Assembly (NCBI GenBank): GCA_028551475.1
Contig: CM052355.1
Span: forward strand, 24,827,580-24,891,579
Direction of reading: 5' to 3'
DNA from: Casuarina equisetifolia
Taxonomy: Eukaryota > Streptophyta > Magnoliopsida > Fagales > Casuarinaceae
Length of the DNA stretch: 64,000 nucleotides
Below are positions 12,182-25,225 of this stretch, one piece after another. Each line of letters opens with the position of its first letter. Within the stretch, counting starts at the first letter, position 1. The notes beneath the pieces are model-generated. The model searched no databases, was not told the origin of the DNA, and saw only the letters and a list, made by a program, of their open reading frames with translations. Both the position numbers and the translations under genes were made by a program.

Positions 12182-13475
12182 ATGAGCAAAGAACACCCAC
12201 CTGAGCCTCTTGATTTCTTCATTTGGACTGTTGAGGTATTATATTTCTATGACTTTATGATTCTAATGGCTTGGGTCCTCTGTTTACGATTAGATCTTGT
12301 TTCATTTTCTGATGGGGCTTGGGTTTCTCTGGTTATACAATTGGTGCCTTGTGAGGTTTGATCATGGTTGGACTTGATAATTTGATTGGGTTGCTTGTTG
12401 CGTGTATAGTAATTGATTTGGAAATTTGGATTTTTTTAGTTATTTTTACTTTTTTATTCGTTTGTTATTTTGGTTGAATTGGCATATGGGTATTAGCTGG
12501 AACTGCAGTAATCTGCCGTTCATTTTGATTGTTATGCTGAACGGGAAGTTTTGGTTTTTATTGATGATCCTGATCTTTTGATGACCGAAAAAATGAAATA
12601 AACCACAAGGGCGTTGTAATTGGTTATGCTTAAATTAGCAAGTGCAAACTATACTATGGTTCCCTTTAGAATGCAGAAAGTTGCACTCCTAGATTTTAAA
12701 ATTTTTTGACTTTGTCGTCGATCTAATTCTGAGTATTCTTCCATCCTAAAAGCTGATGGCACCACACAAAAATAGGTGCCTTGGACGAGCCATGTCATTA
12801 ATTCTTGTGATGAGCCTGTTCATCTCTTTGGGCTGAAGACTAAACAGCTTACTGTTAAGAATTTCATGGAAAAAAATTATGCACCTGAGATTTGACAGAT
12901 CAAACTCGGAATTTTCTCTAAATTTCAAGGTATCAAAGTGCTGTTTAGCCATTTAATGGTCTCTGATCACGTACAGGAAATAGCTGCAGGTATAACCTAG
13001 TGGATTGAGATATGACGCTGTTGCCTTTTGTCATAACGTGTTTGTCAAAGTTTTCCTTCCATCATGGATTGGTAGGAAATGACACATATGGGAACCCTTA
13101 TAAAATTACGTTAAAGTAGAATCCTTTTCATACAGTAAAGTTGTCCAACTATTATTTTGGATTTATACTTTTGTTTGTTGCTATTATTGGTTTAGCTCCC
13201 AATAGCTACCGACCTCTTGGTTATACCCACTTAACATTATTTTGACAGTTTCATTCTAACTACCCTAGTTCCATATGACCATTGCTAATTAGTGGATGCT
13301 ACTGTAATCTTGGGGTACCTCTTTGGAATTGGAAGAAACACGGGTTTATTACTGGCTTTCCATTCAGAACAACAGCTGTGGATTACATTGTCTTATTTCT
13401 CTGATGATCAACCGAAATTGCCCCCAACAACACCAACCCCCCCCCCCCCCCCCCCCGAAAAAAAAAAAGAAAAAA

Positions 13476-13506
<31 letters not shown>

Positions 13507-15107
13507 GCATGTTGAAAATTAGAAGCAAACTATGTTGTGCTCGTCTGGTGGCTTTGAAGAGAAATTAGGATTGCCTATTGGGACAAACATTTGGCAACTT
13601 GGAAAGAGGTTTGAAGAAATAATTGTATTGGCAAAAATATTAGAGTTACATGAAGTAGCTGTTATATTATTAATTCAGTATTGGAATTAGTGTTTGACAA
13701 CATCAGTATAATATATTGGAAGGGAGATTTGTATCACAATAAGATAGTAGAGACTCGAAGTATTCCTACAAGTGTCCTAAAGTTAAAATAGGTCCTCCTA
13801 TGCCACTCTGAGACTTGTTAACGCACATGGATGTCAAGACAAGAAAAGGGAAAAAAGTGAAATTCCTATATGTAAATAACTAACATGTTTCCTTACAACT
13901 CTTTTTCTTCATTTGCAGGATGTTGGTCTGTGGTTGGAAGAGATAAATCTTGGTAGTTACCGCCAGATTTTTAAAGAAAATGGTGTCAATGGAGAATATC
14001 TAGAAGGCATGTCCATGTTCACTACCGAGCAGATTCTTCGGTTTATACGACGATGCCACATGAAATGGGGAGACTTCATCACTCTGTGCAAGGAGCTAAG
14101 GCGGATTAAAGGTATCTCTCAATGTTGTATGCATATTTGTTTTGACTGGTGCAGTTGGGTGGTTGATAGGGTTTGGGAGCATCTGTGTATGTTCAGGAGA
14201 AAGTTTGTTTAGCCAGTAACCAACATATTAATCGTGTATGAGAGGAAATTTTGTTTTGGTCGTGACACCTTTTAGAAGTGCTATTATGTGAGATGCGCAA
14301 TTCACGTAGTATCCTTTTTGTTGAAAAAATCTTTCCGTCCTCCTCCCCTTGCTTCCCTTATTTTTGGTTAGAAAACTTTTATGCAACCTTGTTTACATAC
14401 TTGTGCTGTTGATTTTGATAAGCTAGTTAGCAATGGGTTGTGTGGTTCGGAAGATTGGAGGACTAAACTTCTTTCCTTTTTAGAGTGTTATGCTCTGGAT
14501 TTTTCCTAAGTTTTGAAAGTTTAGAGTCATTTACGGACCCAACCACATTAATTTTGATGTCTATAGATGGAAACCTAAAAGATTTATTTTTTATTTTTTT
14601 TGGTGGAATTGAAAATGGAGGGAGATAGACTTTTCTCTTTGTTTCTCTGATATATGTTTCTCTGGAGGAATTCCCTGGCTATATTTCTTCTTCATTCATC
14701 TCAAACTTCTGTACATCAGCTGCTGTATAGAAATCTTCTCGTTGTTATCTTTTTTCTCTAATAACATATTGAGCTTTGTTCAAAAGTTGATGAATGACAT
14801 TTCTTTTTGATATGAATGGATTTTTTTGTGGTCACTGATGGGTTGAATTTCCCTTAAATAATGATGCATAGTTTTCCCAGTAAATATCGTGTCCTAAGTA
14901 AGTAGGTATTCGTTATTTTCTCTCAGATATTTGATCTAGATATGAGTTGTGTATTCTAAGTCTAGTACATCTCCAGTGGCTTGCCTGAAAGGAGAACAAA
15001 AGGTCCGCCGGCCATGGTGGGCTCCATCTTGCTTCTCAGTATTCTTTGTGAAGGTGGCGAAACGTAATCGACAGTCTCGAGTGGTATCCTTGAAGCTGGA
15101 ACCATGA
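12182..15107 (+). CDS. SAM-domain protein, three exons, 125 residues
   Basis: Exons 12182-12235, 13919-14111 and 14977-15107 join in frame through GT..AG introns (lengths 54, 193 and 131 nt, 126 codons with the stop). Exon 1 encodes a short leader ending FFIWTVE. Exon 2 encodes most of a sterile alpha motif, about residues 18-83 (DVGLWLEEINLGSYRQIF and ILRFIRRCHMKWGDFITL). Exon 3 encodes a conserved basic tail with RRPWWAPSC and VAKRNRQSRVVSLKLEP just before TGA. The same architecture is known from small plant SAM proteins of unknown role. SAM domains usually bind other SAM domains or RNA; nothing here says which. Exon 3 was found from its frame and acceptor (a TCCAG end) and is outside any long ORF. 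Intron 1 (1.68 kb) carries a 20-C run. Confidence 0.88.
13437..13505. repeat. C20 run followed by poly-A and (AAAG)n, SAM-gene intron 1
   Basis: Twenty uninterrupted C (13437-13456) are followed by an A-rich tract and about nine AAAG units. The minus strand is therefore G20. Runs of this length are error-prone in sequencing and could form quadruplex or i-motif structures. Confidence 0.9.
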
Positions 15108-16631
15108 TAATGCAAGATCATCCTTATATGTATGTACTTTTTTGTTTTTTGGATCTTCTTTTTGTTTAGAGAACAGAAAGTAGAAGAGAACCCTTTTTTT
15201 TTTTTTTCAATTTTTTTTTTGGGTCTTCAATATGACAAAGTTGCTGTTTGTTCTCCTCTGGAGAACTATATTTTACATACAAACCGTTTTATGTGTTAAT
15301 ATCTGTTGGTTCTTTGAGTTGTATCTTCTAATGTGGATAAGCATACAGTGAATGCCATGTTTTGGGTAATCAAGATGCTCCCCTTGTCCACGAATACCAT
15401 GTTCCCAGTATAAACCTTGTATTCTATGGGCAATAGGACTCCTCTATTTCTTTCTCCATTTGTTATTATTGGAAAGGACTTCTTTAATCAGTACATAAAG
15501 AACTGAACAAATGATATAAGCCAAAAAAGGTCAATTCAACTCCGCAATTATTAGCACTGGGATTGTTCCTGGCAGTTGCTCGTCGGACAGGGCTAGAAAT
15601 GATTGTGATGTGCAGCATGTCGTTGTTTCTAGCCTCCGTTGGAAACAGAAGCAGTAACTTTCTAGATGGTTTTGGCTTTGGTCAGCCAGTGGATGTAACA
15701 TAATTGCATAAATCATCCATGGCAATAATCTAATTTTCTTGATTGGATGTAATGTGATTTCATCTCTCACCCATGAACTTGGCTTTTTTTAAAGGAGAGA
15801 AATTTTCCTAGTGAAGGGAACATATGCACAAATGAATGGAGCGGACCTGGCTGAAAACATTATAAATTAATTTTCTATGATTCTTATTCCCATTCTGGTA
15901 AAAAGATATAAATTAATTACCATTTACTACATAGACGTCATGGTAAGAATACTAACAATTCCTCACACAAGATCAAGCACAAATACATGCATGAATGTAA
16001 TAGATTTAAGGAGCTTAAACCCAAACGAGTGGTTTCTTTATTAATATTTCACACTTTAAAAGTTACAATTTTTTGAATGAAGAAAGACAGGAAAATCAAC
16101 CCTCTTCAAATAACCTAATAATTGGTTCTACTTTTGGAATTGATAATTCAAAGATCTATTCATAACTTGTTTTTTCCTAAACCATTTGGGACATTATTTT
16201 TAAACTTTTTTTCTTTCTCAAGTCGTGTCAAATTCCTTTAAAATTTTGAAAATTCCCCAACATTGTCATATATGGATTTAAATTATTGAATGAAATGCCT
16301 GAGGTCAAATTAATTTTTTTTATGGAGTCCAAAAACTCCATTGAAAAAAGAAAAAATAAGTTCAGAAGTTCCTCACTTCATATGAACCATACCGAATTAC
16401 CATTTACCATGTAGTAAAACTCTTAATAGCCCAACATGAAACAAAACTAGAATCCATCAATATTTATGCTTATCCAAGTCCTGATTTTGTTGGGGGCCCA
16501 ACAAAGTTTTGCGAAGCCCAACACGCTTTTTGAATCACGCTGCTCGGACTCTTGCCACTTTCAAACTTTGAAGAGTTTCCTACACCCTAAACCCCAGAAG
16601 CTCTCAGCTCTAAGCTTTGGGAGCGGGAAAA
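15108..16631. other. Spacer between the SAM gene and NUP133
   Basis: AT-rich DNA with no supportable gene. It contains the 3' flank of the SAM gene and, from about 16450, the promoter and leader of NUP133. No clear TATA box was found for NUP133. Confidence 0.5.
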
Positions 16632-19600
16632 ATGTTCTCTCCGGGAATAAAGAGGCCCAGTGCGAGCTCCGGGACGGAGCGAAACCTCGGCAAACCTACA
16701 TCCCATTCGCCGATTACTCCACTCTCTCAGAACCGCCGATCCTTGCTCAGTAATTCGATCCCGGATCGTCCCAGCACCGGAACTCCTGCCCCTTGGGCTC
16801 CTCGCTTGTCCGTCCTCGCCAGGTGCGCCGTATTCTTTATGTATCCGTGTTTTGTACGCGCAAGCATTTGTAGTTGAAGTGTATTGGAGGTTTGCTTTAC
16901 TTAGAATATTCTTTTGGTTTGGTTGTGAGGTTATCGTTTGGTTGTACTTGTAATTAGTTCCTAGAAATGAAGTTCAAAGGTTGGTGATTAGTCCATATCT
17001 ATGAGTAGATGAATTATGTTGGAGCTTTTGTTATTAGTTTATTTACTTAGAGTGGTGGTCTTTTGAAGTTGCAATGTGAGGTCCTTGTCGTTGGTTTTAA
17101 CTGAATGTGATTTTCTAGACATTGAGTTTTGGAGCTGGTGGTTAATCAGTGTCTCGGCTCAGGATTTGCTAGAAATGCGTGAGAATTAGATTAAAAGTGA
17201 TGTTTTGGTTGGCCAGAATTTTAAGGAAAGATTATGTGGTTTGGGTGGAATTTCTGTCTCTATGTATCTTGTTTATGTAGGTGGAGTGTATTTGAGCTCT
17301 AATTTACTTATAATGGTGTTCTAATTTAGCAATGGGTTAACTTCTGTGGGCTTAGTTTTATGTGGTTTTTAAGAAGAGGGGGTTCTATGGTCTGTGAATA
17401 AGTGATGTTTTGGCTCAATTTGAAGGACATTGCAGCTTTAATTAATTGTAGTGAATATTTTATTCTGGCATTATTGAGTCGGTTTCAGTTGTAATTCATC
17501 CCCAAGAAATGGGCTTCGGACGTCAGTGATTAATCAATGTTTTGAGTCTCTGTTTGACAGAGATGTGTGGAAATAGATAAGAATGTTTTTTTTTTTTTTC
17601 CTTTGGGATGTTGAGGGAATTTAGGGATCTTGAGGCAGGGCTGTGTTGCTTGTGTATAACCGAGCTGTGTTTTACAGACTGAGCATTGATCATATGAGGC
17701 TGATGAATCTTTGGCTGCTTTACCTTGGGTTTTCGTTTTTGAGGGTTTTAGAGTTGGGATCGAGTGAGGAATTTGTGCTAATGGTTTGTATTTGGTGAAC
17801 TTGGTGCTGGTTGTGAGGAGAATGCTTGTATGCATATTGGAGGATGCCTTGAAAAGTTGGTAGAATAAATGGGTTTTGTTATTTAGAAGATATGGATTTA
17901 TTGACTAATGTTGAGTGATTTTTGTGCATCATTTGTTATAAAGTGAAACTGTTGAGATTAATGGTTACGTGTGTTTAGATTTGTGTTCAAATAGTCATGT
18001 TATGTACTTCTGGTTTGCTGATATAATGACGAATTGTTGTGTTTGGTTGTACTTTACCTAGGATTCCCCCTGTGAACATAAATGAAAAAGGAGATCAGGC
18101 TGACCAAATTAAGCCTGTATATGTTGGAGAGTTCCCCCAAGTGGTTCGTGATGAACACGCCAGTTTGCTGCAGAAGCATATTCCTGGTTAGTACAGCTGG
18201 CTTCATGAATCTAAACTATTCCAATACTCTATAAATGCTAATGCTCCTGGGTATAGGCTCAGGTTGTGAAGGGTATGATAGTGCTTGATAGATGAAAGGT
18301 TCTCTTCCTCTCATGAAAATAATTAAAATTACACTTGGAGAGTAGATTCTAACTTCTCATACTTTTTCTTATGGCAGAGGATGCATGTATATCTGGTGGA
18401 ATTGAAAAGGGGACATCCCTTGCTTGGATTATCTGTGGAAATAGACTCTTCATTTGGAGCTACTTATCTCCTGCTGCTTCAGTGAAGTGCATTATTCTCG
18501 AACTCCCATCAAATGTTTCAGAAAATAAAGATATGGATGGTAATGACAGGAACTGTTGGATGCTTTGTGTTGTCTATTGGGATTGTACATCTACGAGAAC
18601 GAAGAAAGTTGTCAAGCAATTCAACTCTGCTGGTATTGTATTGTGCAACCAGAAAACTCGAGCTATTATATACTGGCCTGATGTCTATTCTGACGGAAGA
18701 AGTACTCCTGTCATAAGTCTTGCATCTTGTGATGAACTAGAGGTGACTTCTTCACCTGTTGATGGCAAGGCCACCCCAAACAGACAGCGACAACATATTA
18801 GTCTTGGAAGTAGTTTGGCTGGATCGAGTAGAATGAACTCATTCATTGCATCTGCTTTACCAGGTTCCCAACATGTCTGTGTTGCCATTGCATGTAGTTC
18901 AAATGGTGAGCTTTGGCAGTTTCACTGCAGTCCAACTGGCATTAACCGCAAGAAAGTATATGAGGATATGCATAGTCTATCCTTCCAAAAGGGTGATAGG
19001 GGTCAACTTGTAGGGAACAAGGGGTATCCTAGGTCACTGATCTGGCGTTTTTCACATATTTCTGCAGATGAATCAGAGAGACAGTTCTTTCTGCTGACCG
19101 ATCATGAGATACAGTGTTTTAGCATTAATATGAATCCTGATATATGTTTGTCAAAGCTCTGGTCCCATGAAATTATTGGCACAGATGGTGATTTGGGTAT
19201 TAAGAAGGATCTGGCTGGTCAGAAGCGAATATGGCCTCTTGATCTGCAGGTGGATGATCATGGAAAGGTGATTACCATTCTGGTTGCCACCTTCTGTAAA
19301 GACCGGGTTAGTGGTTCAAGTTACACACAATATTCTCTTCTGACAATGCAATATAAATCTGGGGTGAGTATAGAGCCAATGAATGGCAGGGTTTTGGAGA
19401 AAAAGGCTCCAATCCAAGTAGTAATTCCTAAAGCAAGAGTAGAAGATGAAGATTTCTTGTTCTCCATGAGACTTCGAGTTGGGGGCAAGCCTTCAGGATC
19501 AGCAGTCATACTTTCTGGTGATGGAACTGCAACAGTTGCCCATTATTATCGAAGCTTAACTAGGCTTTATCAATTTGACCTGCCTTATGATGCTGGAAAA

Positions 19601-22600
19601 GTTCTAGATGCTTCAGTCCTTCCTTCTTCAGATGATGGTGAAGAAGGTGCATGGATTGTACTAACTGAGAAAGCAGGAATATGGGCAATACCTGAAAAGG
19701 CTGTTTTACTTGGTGGAGTTGAACCACCCTGAGCGAAGTTTGTCACGCAAGGGCAGCTCAAATGAAGGATCTTCACAAGAAGAGAGAAGAAACCTCACAT
19801 TTGCAGGCAATGTTGCTCCTAGAAGGGCTAGTTCTGAAGCATGGGATGCTGGAGATAGACAAACAGGGGTTTTGACTGGAATTGCACGTCGAACTGGCCA
19901 AGATGAAGAATCAGAAACATTACTGAGTCATCTTTTTCACGATTTTCTATCCTCTGGACAGGTTGATGGCTCACTGGAAAAGCTGCAGAGCTCTGGGGCA
20001 TTCGAGAGGGATGGAGAAACAAATGTTTTTGCTCGGCTGAGCAAATCAATTGTTGACACTTTAGCTAAACACTGGACAACAACCAGAGGTGCTGAGATTT
20101 TGGCCATGGGTGTTGTATCTACTCAACTCATGGATAAGCAACAGAAGCATAGAAAATTTCTCCAGTTTCTTGCACTATCCAAGTGCCATGAGGAGCTGTG
20201 TTCTCGACAGAGTATGCACAATTGCCTATTTTTTGAAACTTCTCTCTGTTTCTAACTGAAATCAATTTTATGGCCTTAATCTTTTATTTCCATTTTGGTA
20301 CTTATGAGCCTAGACTTTATGTCAATGCTTTATTGATCTTGGTTTGTAGTTGATTGATCTTAGTGCTAGTGCATTTATATATTTAAATCTATTCTGGCGC
20401 TCAGTTTAAGGCATATTGAGGAGTGGATTTGATCTAGGGTTCAACTCTTGCTGTTGGTAATAAAATTTACGCAAAATAAATAAATAAATAAATAAATAAT
20501 CCAAGAAGTAAAAATATTTCAAGCCTAAAGTACAGATTTGTTGACAGGATATTCGATGCAAATTATCTTGGACCATGGTGAAAAGCTCTCCGGAATGGTT
20601 CAATTGAGAGAACTGCAAAACGTGATTAGCCAGAAGCATTCAACTGGGGCTGGCTTCCCTGGTACAAGTGTAGAAAGTCAGACGTCAGGCGCTCTTTGGG
20701 ATCTTATTCAATTAGTTGGTGAGAGAGCCCGTCGAAATATTGTTCTGCTGATGGACAGAGATAATGCTGAGGTGTTCTACAGTAAGGTTTCAGAGCTTGA
20801 AGAAGTATTTTATTGCTTAGACAGACATCTTGATTATGTAATAAGCATGGATCAGCCACATTGGATTCAGATTCAAAGAGCTTGTGAGCTTTCAAATGCT
20901 TGCACCACTATAGTTCATGAGGCTATGCACTACCGAAATGAGAATCACTTGTGGTATCCTCCCCCTGAGGGCTTAACACCATGGACTTGTCAAACCATGG
21001 TACGCAATGGGCTATGGAGTGTTGCTGCCTTCATGCTTCAGCTGCTAAATGAAGCAACTGGAATTGAGATATCTGCAAGATCTGATCTATATAGTCATCT
21101 AGAAGTACTGAGTGAAGTTCTTCTTGAGGCATATGCTGGTGCTGTCACAGCTAAAGTTGAGCGTGGTGAAGAACACAGAGGTCTATTGGATGAGTTTTGG
21201 AATAGGAGGGATACACTTCTTGACTCCCTTTATCAACAAGTTCAAGATTTTGTGGATGGCAGGCAACAGGTTAATATTCTTGCTTGTGCAAGATGTCATC
21301 ATTTTCTGCTGTTGATTATTTATGTATCCTTACAATCAATATCTTTGCAGGATCTAAATGAAGGATCTGAAGAGCAAAAAGAAGAAATCCTTAGGAAGCT
21401 TTCCACACATTTGTTGTCCATTGCCAAACGGCATGAGTGCTATAGAGTTTTATGGAGAATATGTTGCGACCTCAATGATTCGGCACTGCTTAGAAACCTT
21501 ATGGTATGGGTTTGGTTGTTTCTTTGTTGCTTTTGTCCCCTTTTACTTGCTTAAATTGCCAGCTAGTGATACTTAAATTATGAGATGCGTAAATATTTGG
21601 AAATTTAAGTCCAGCTTCTAATGAAGTATTCACTTCATGTTTTTTCGAAGTTTGTATCTTCTGCATGCAGATATTTGTTCTACTTTTTCATCAATTGCGA
21701 ACAACATGAGTCTTCTACTATCTGGTTTTTCCCAGTATTACTTGATGCTTGTGTTCTTCCTTAGGAGTGTTTTGATGATTTCTTATGCAGCGTGAGAGTA
21801 TGGGACCTAATGGAGGCTTCAGTTACTTTGTCTTTGGAGAACTATACCAGAGGAGACAATTTTCCAAGCTTCTAAGGCTTGGAGAAGAATTCCCAGAAGA
21901 GTTGTCTATCTTTTTAAGACAGCATCAGGAGCTTCTTTGGCTTCATGAAGTGTTCCTAAATCAATTTTCTTCAGCTTCAGAAACTCTTCATGTATTAGCT
22001 CTCTCTCGTGATGAAAGCTCTATATCAGCCACGGGAGAGCAGGCAGTGACTGATGGTATAAAATTAGAACCATTGTTGGCAGACAGAAAACGCCTTTTGA
22101 ACCTCTCAAAGATAGCTGCAATGGCAGGTATGAACTTTCCCCATTGCTTTCGTTCATATGCATTCTATATCCTTTTATTTTATTTTTATTTTTATTTTTT
22201 ACCTTAGTACCATCATGATTTCGTAGTCGCACACCTTTTTCTTTTTTCTTTCTTTTTCTTTCCTTGATTGTTCATTCTATCACTATTTTTTGTTTAAATG
22301 GGCTATTTTTGTTTTCACAAAGTAACATTTATGTGTACCCCTGGAGTTTTGACGTTGGGAAATCTAGAAAGTGGTCCCTATTATAAGGGTGCTTTCTGAC
22401 TCCTTTTCCAATAGGGGGACACCATCAATATCTCTCCAGTACTGTTGGAATGGTTACTTCCAAATTGCAATTGCCTGTTCTGCTCCCCTGTATCCCTGCA
22501 TAAACTGATTATCTCATGCTTAGTTTGCCTCAGAATAAGTTTTTATGTAGATCAACTTTCAAGAATGGCAGTCCTCAAAGCTCCCTAATAGGAATCGTTT

Positions 22601-25225
22601 TCAAATAATCTCCCCATAGCTCAGTGGTTTTCTTTTTCTTAATAATTTATTATTTGAAGATTTTATGAGGCATGGCATGGTCGAATGAGAAAATAATTTG
22701 AGATGTCTTCACAGATATATGTTAGATTATGCAAATCATGTACGAGAACTAGGGAGCTTTTTATTATTATTATTTATTCAAAAGGCAGGCAGGGCATAAA
22801 CCTAACCTGGCCAACATAAAAGAACAAAGCCTCCATTAAGGAGGGAAGAAACAATACAAAACATAAAGTGAGGTTAGTTTGACCCAAACTTCAGCTCATC
22901 TCATGGAGATGATAGAACACCTCTGATTACAAAATCCATGTAGATTAATGGATATGAAAAGAGAACTAGGGAGCTTGCTCAATTGGTTGCATTGGCCATT
23001 TTTCAGACGTAATCTGGGTTTCTCAGGTCATCGAAGAATTTCAACCTGTGATTTAAACAATGTAAAGTTTAGAATACCATCAATATATCTTCTTCTCTGT
23101 GTCCAAACCCCCAACCCACCACTCACCTCCTCACCGCCTTTCATTCCCATGCCCAAAAAGAAGAAATGCATATTCGTTTGTTTGATTTGTCATTGGGCAA
23201 CATTCTGCATGAATCTCAAATTAAAAGTTATGTGGGAAAGCAGATACAACTCTTAAAATTTTAGGAAGAAGCTCTTTGAAGTGTGTTAGGAAACTAAAAT
23301 CTAGCAAAAGAGATCAAATAATTGTTAGGGTGACAAAAAGAAAGGCTGTTGCTAGTGATTTTAATCTTCTGCTATTATACTTTCTACCTTTCTGTAATCA
23401 ATTGGTTGGCCTAAAGGACAGAAAGAGAGACTCAAACTTTAGATGTTTATAATTTTTTTGTTCAGAAACTTTCCTGTCCTGCTAGTCAAAGAATTGTACT
23501 TTTGTTTTGCTGATGATCTTCATGGTGCTTATATTAGTATCCTGTTGTCACGTAGACTATAACAGATGTCCGAGTTTGTATTCTGATTATACTATTTGCT
23601 CAAGTAGCAGGTAAGGATGCTGATTCTAAGACAAAGTTGAAGCGCATTGAAGCGGATTTGAAGATTCTGAAATTGCAGGTCTGCTAACTTCCAAAGAGTA
23701 TTGATTGACTGCCGTTTCTAATCTTTAATTGAATGGTCTTATCCCTTTTATTCCCCATGTTCTTATGCTTGATTGATTGTTAAAAGCCAGAGTTGATGAA
23801 TCATGGTAATAACTTGTGGTTATATATCTTATAATCCATCTTGCGTTTAAAAAGCACTTGACCACTTCATTAATTTAAGACAAAAGGTTTGGGCCGCTAT
23901 GGAGGGCTGTGTCTGAGATTGGCTTGATGCCTGTCCCTTCCTGTCTCTTTTATTTCTCTTGTTACGGGGAAAGCATTTTCCGTTGTCTACCATATTGATT
24001 TATACTTGTTTGAGTATCTCTAGCCTAGCCTGTGATAGGCTGTATTCTGTAGGGGCTTGACATCCAAAGTTGTTCTTGTTTTTGTTTTTTCTTTCACTGT
24101 GAAGAGGTCATGGTTTATGCTGAGTACCATGGCTTCTATCAAATTTGTTTGAATCATTAAGGAAATCGGAGCAGGTTCAAAGAGTTAGCGGTTATTCTCT
24201 GTTGTTTGGTGAATGCGTTTTTCTTGTTAAAAGAACCTTACCATTCCACGTGAGCAACATATGAGAATCTCAGGATATACTTGAAGAGTTTCTTAAGCCT
24301 ACTTGAATCCCACCACCAACAAGGATTGGATCCAGGGCTTGAAATTTAAGAGTCGGGTAAGGATGTGGTAAAGGCTGCTCTTACCTGAAAGTAGGTTTTT
24401 GCGAATGTCAGAGAGAGTGAGAGAGACTTCCAAGATCAGTCTTCAATGTTTGAACCCCAAAATAGAGTCTTCTGAAGTTGCAGGTTTGCGAACAAGGTCT
24501 AGTTGGAGACATCAAATTCTTCTGAGATATAGTTTCCTTCCTTTTTGACTTGAGTGATGAACTAACAATGGAATGCTTTGGAGCTTCTTAGTGTTTAAGT
24601 GATGATTAAACTTTGAATTGCATTCTTAGGCTTGCCTTCTCAATGTCAGTCCGTTCCTAATCCTGTATTCTAACAGGAAGAAATAGTACAACTCCTTCCT
24701 ACTGATGAAGAAAAGCAATATGTTGAAAGGCAGCTCCTTCGTCCTGAAGAGCTTATTAAGCTGTGCCTCAAAGTTCGACATGCAAAGCTGTCCTTGTATG
24801 CTTTTGATGTATTTGCTTGGACCAGCTCCTCATTTCGGAAGACATACAGAAATCTTTTGGGGGAGTGCTGGAAGAACGCAGCCGATCAGGATGACTGGAG
24901 TGAACTGTATCAATCATCTATAGTTCAGGGATGGAGTGATGAGGAAACTTTGCAGAATCTGAGGGAAACCATACTCTTCCAGGCTTCGACCAGGTGTTAC
25001 GGACCAAACGCAGAAACTTTTGGAGAAGGATTCGACGAAGTTTTGCCACTGCGACAAGAAATCACAGAGCCTCCACTTTTGAGGGATTCGGGTTCACCTG
25101 TGGAGGCAATACTGATGCAACACAAGGATTTCCCCGAGGCAGGTAAGCTAATGCTGACTGCTATTATGCTGGGGAGTGTACAGGATGATGGCGTACTAGA
25201 AGAGGATCCTCTCCCTATGGAATGA
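16632..25225 (+). CDS. NUP133: Nucleoporin NUP133, eight exons, one-base frameshift in exon 3
   Basis: Exons: 16632-16822, 18062-18186, 18378-20211, 20548-21269, 21351-21503, 21791-22127, 23611-23678, 24677-25225. All junctions are GT..AG and phases agree if one base is discounted in exon 3, giving about 1325 residues, close to plant NUP133. The N-terminus (MFSPGIKRPS, with SP and TP sites) is a disordered leader. Exons 2-3 encode the beta-propeller region (AWIICGNRLFIWSY, then LDLQVDDHGKVITILVATF). Exons 4-8 encode the alpha-helical stack and the conserved end (DDWSELYQSSIVQGWSDEET, HKDFPEAGKLMLTAIMLG). NUP133 is a scaffold subunit of the NUP107-160 (Y) complex of the nuclear pore; in legumes it is also needed for symbiotic signalling. 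The oddity is an extra C in the CCC at 19727-19729, which puts TGA at 19730-19732. Downstream the frame continues as ERSLSRKGSSNEG, just as expected. It could be a sequencing error or a real null allele. Confidence 0.93.
19727..19732 (+). other. Frameshift site in NUP133 exon 3
   Basis: The run CCACCCTGAG contains one C too many. Without it the codons read through to the next 480 nt of good NUP133 sequence; with it, TGA follows at once. No GT..AG pair close by could splice it out. Confidence 0.85.
20473..20499. repeat. (AAAT)n tail, NUP133 intron 3, perhaps an old SINE
   Basis: About seven AAAT units. Some 45 bases upstream lies GGTTCAACTC, similar to a pol III B box, and the order B box to AAAT tail is that of a SINE. 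No target duplication was found, so the SINE reading is weak. Confidence 0.5.
21270..21350 (+). other. NUP133 intron 4, 81 nt and frame-preserving
   Basis: GT..AG intron whose length is a multiple of three. It has no stop in the reading frame, so retention would add 27 residues (VNILACARCHHFLL and on) rather than truncate the protein. The insertion is hydrophobic and not conserved in what I know of NUP133, so splicing is the main reading. Confidence 0.8.
22760..22960 (-). mobile_element. Short non-LTR retrotransposon insertion, NUP133 intron 6
   Basis: About 200 bp flanked by perfect 16-bp direct repeats GAGAACTAGGGAGCTT at 22744-22759 and 22961-22976. The plus strand starts with TTTTATTATTATT, so the element reads on the minus strand with an A-rich 3' tail. 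Long target duplications and an A-rich tail are the marks of LINE/SINE insertion. No coding sequence remains, so it is either a 5'-truncated LINE or a SINE. Confidence 0.75.

Noticed and set aside
14936..15121. Minus-strand 61-codon frame
   Set aside because: It is the antisense shadow of exon 3 of the SAM-domain gene.
19700..19760. A small intron that would remove the NUP133 frameshift
   Set aside because: No GT..AG pair of workable intron length is present here, and the protein continues without a gap on both sides.
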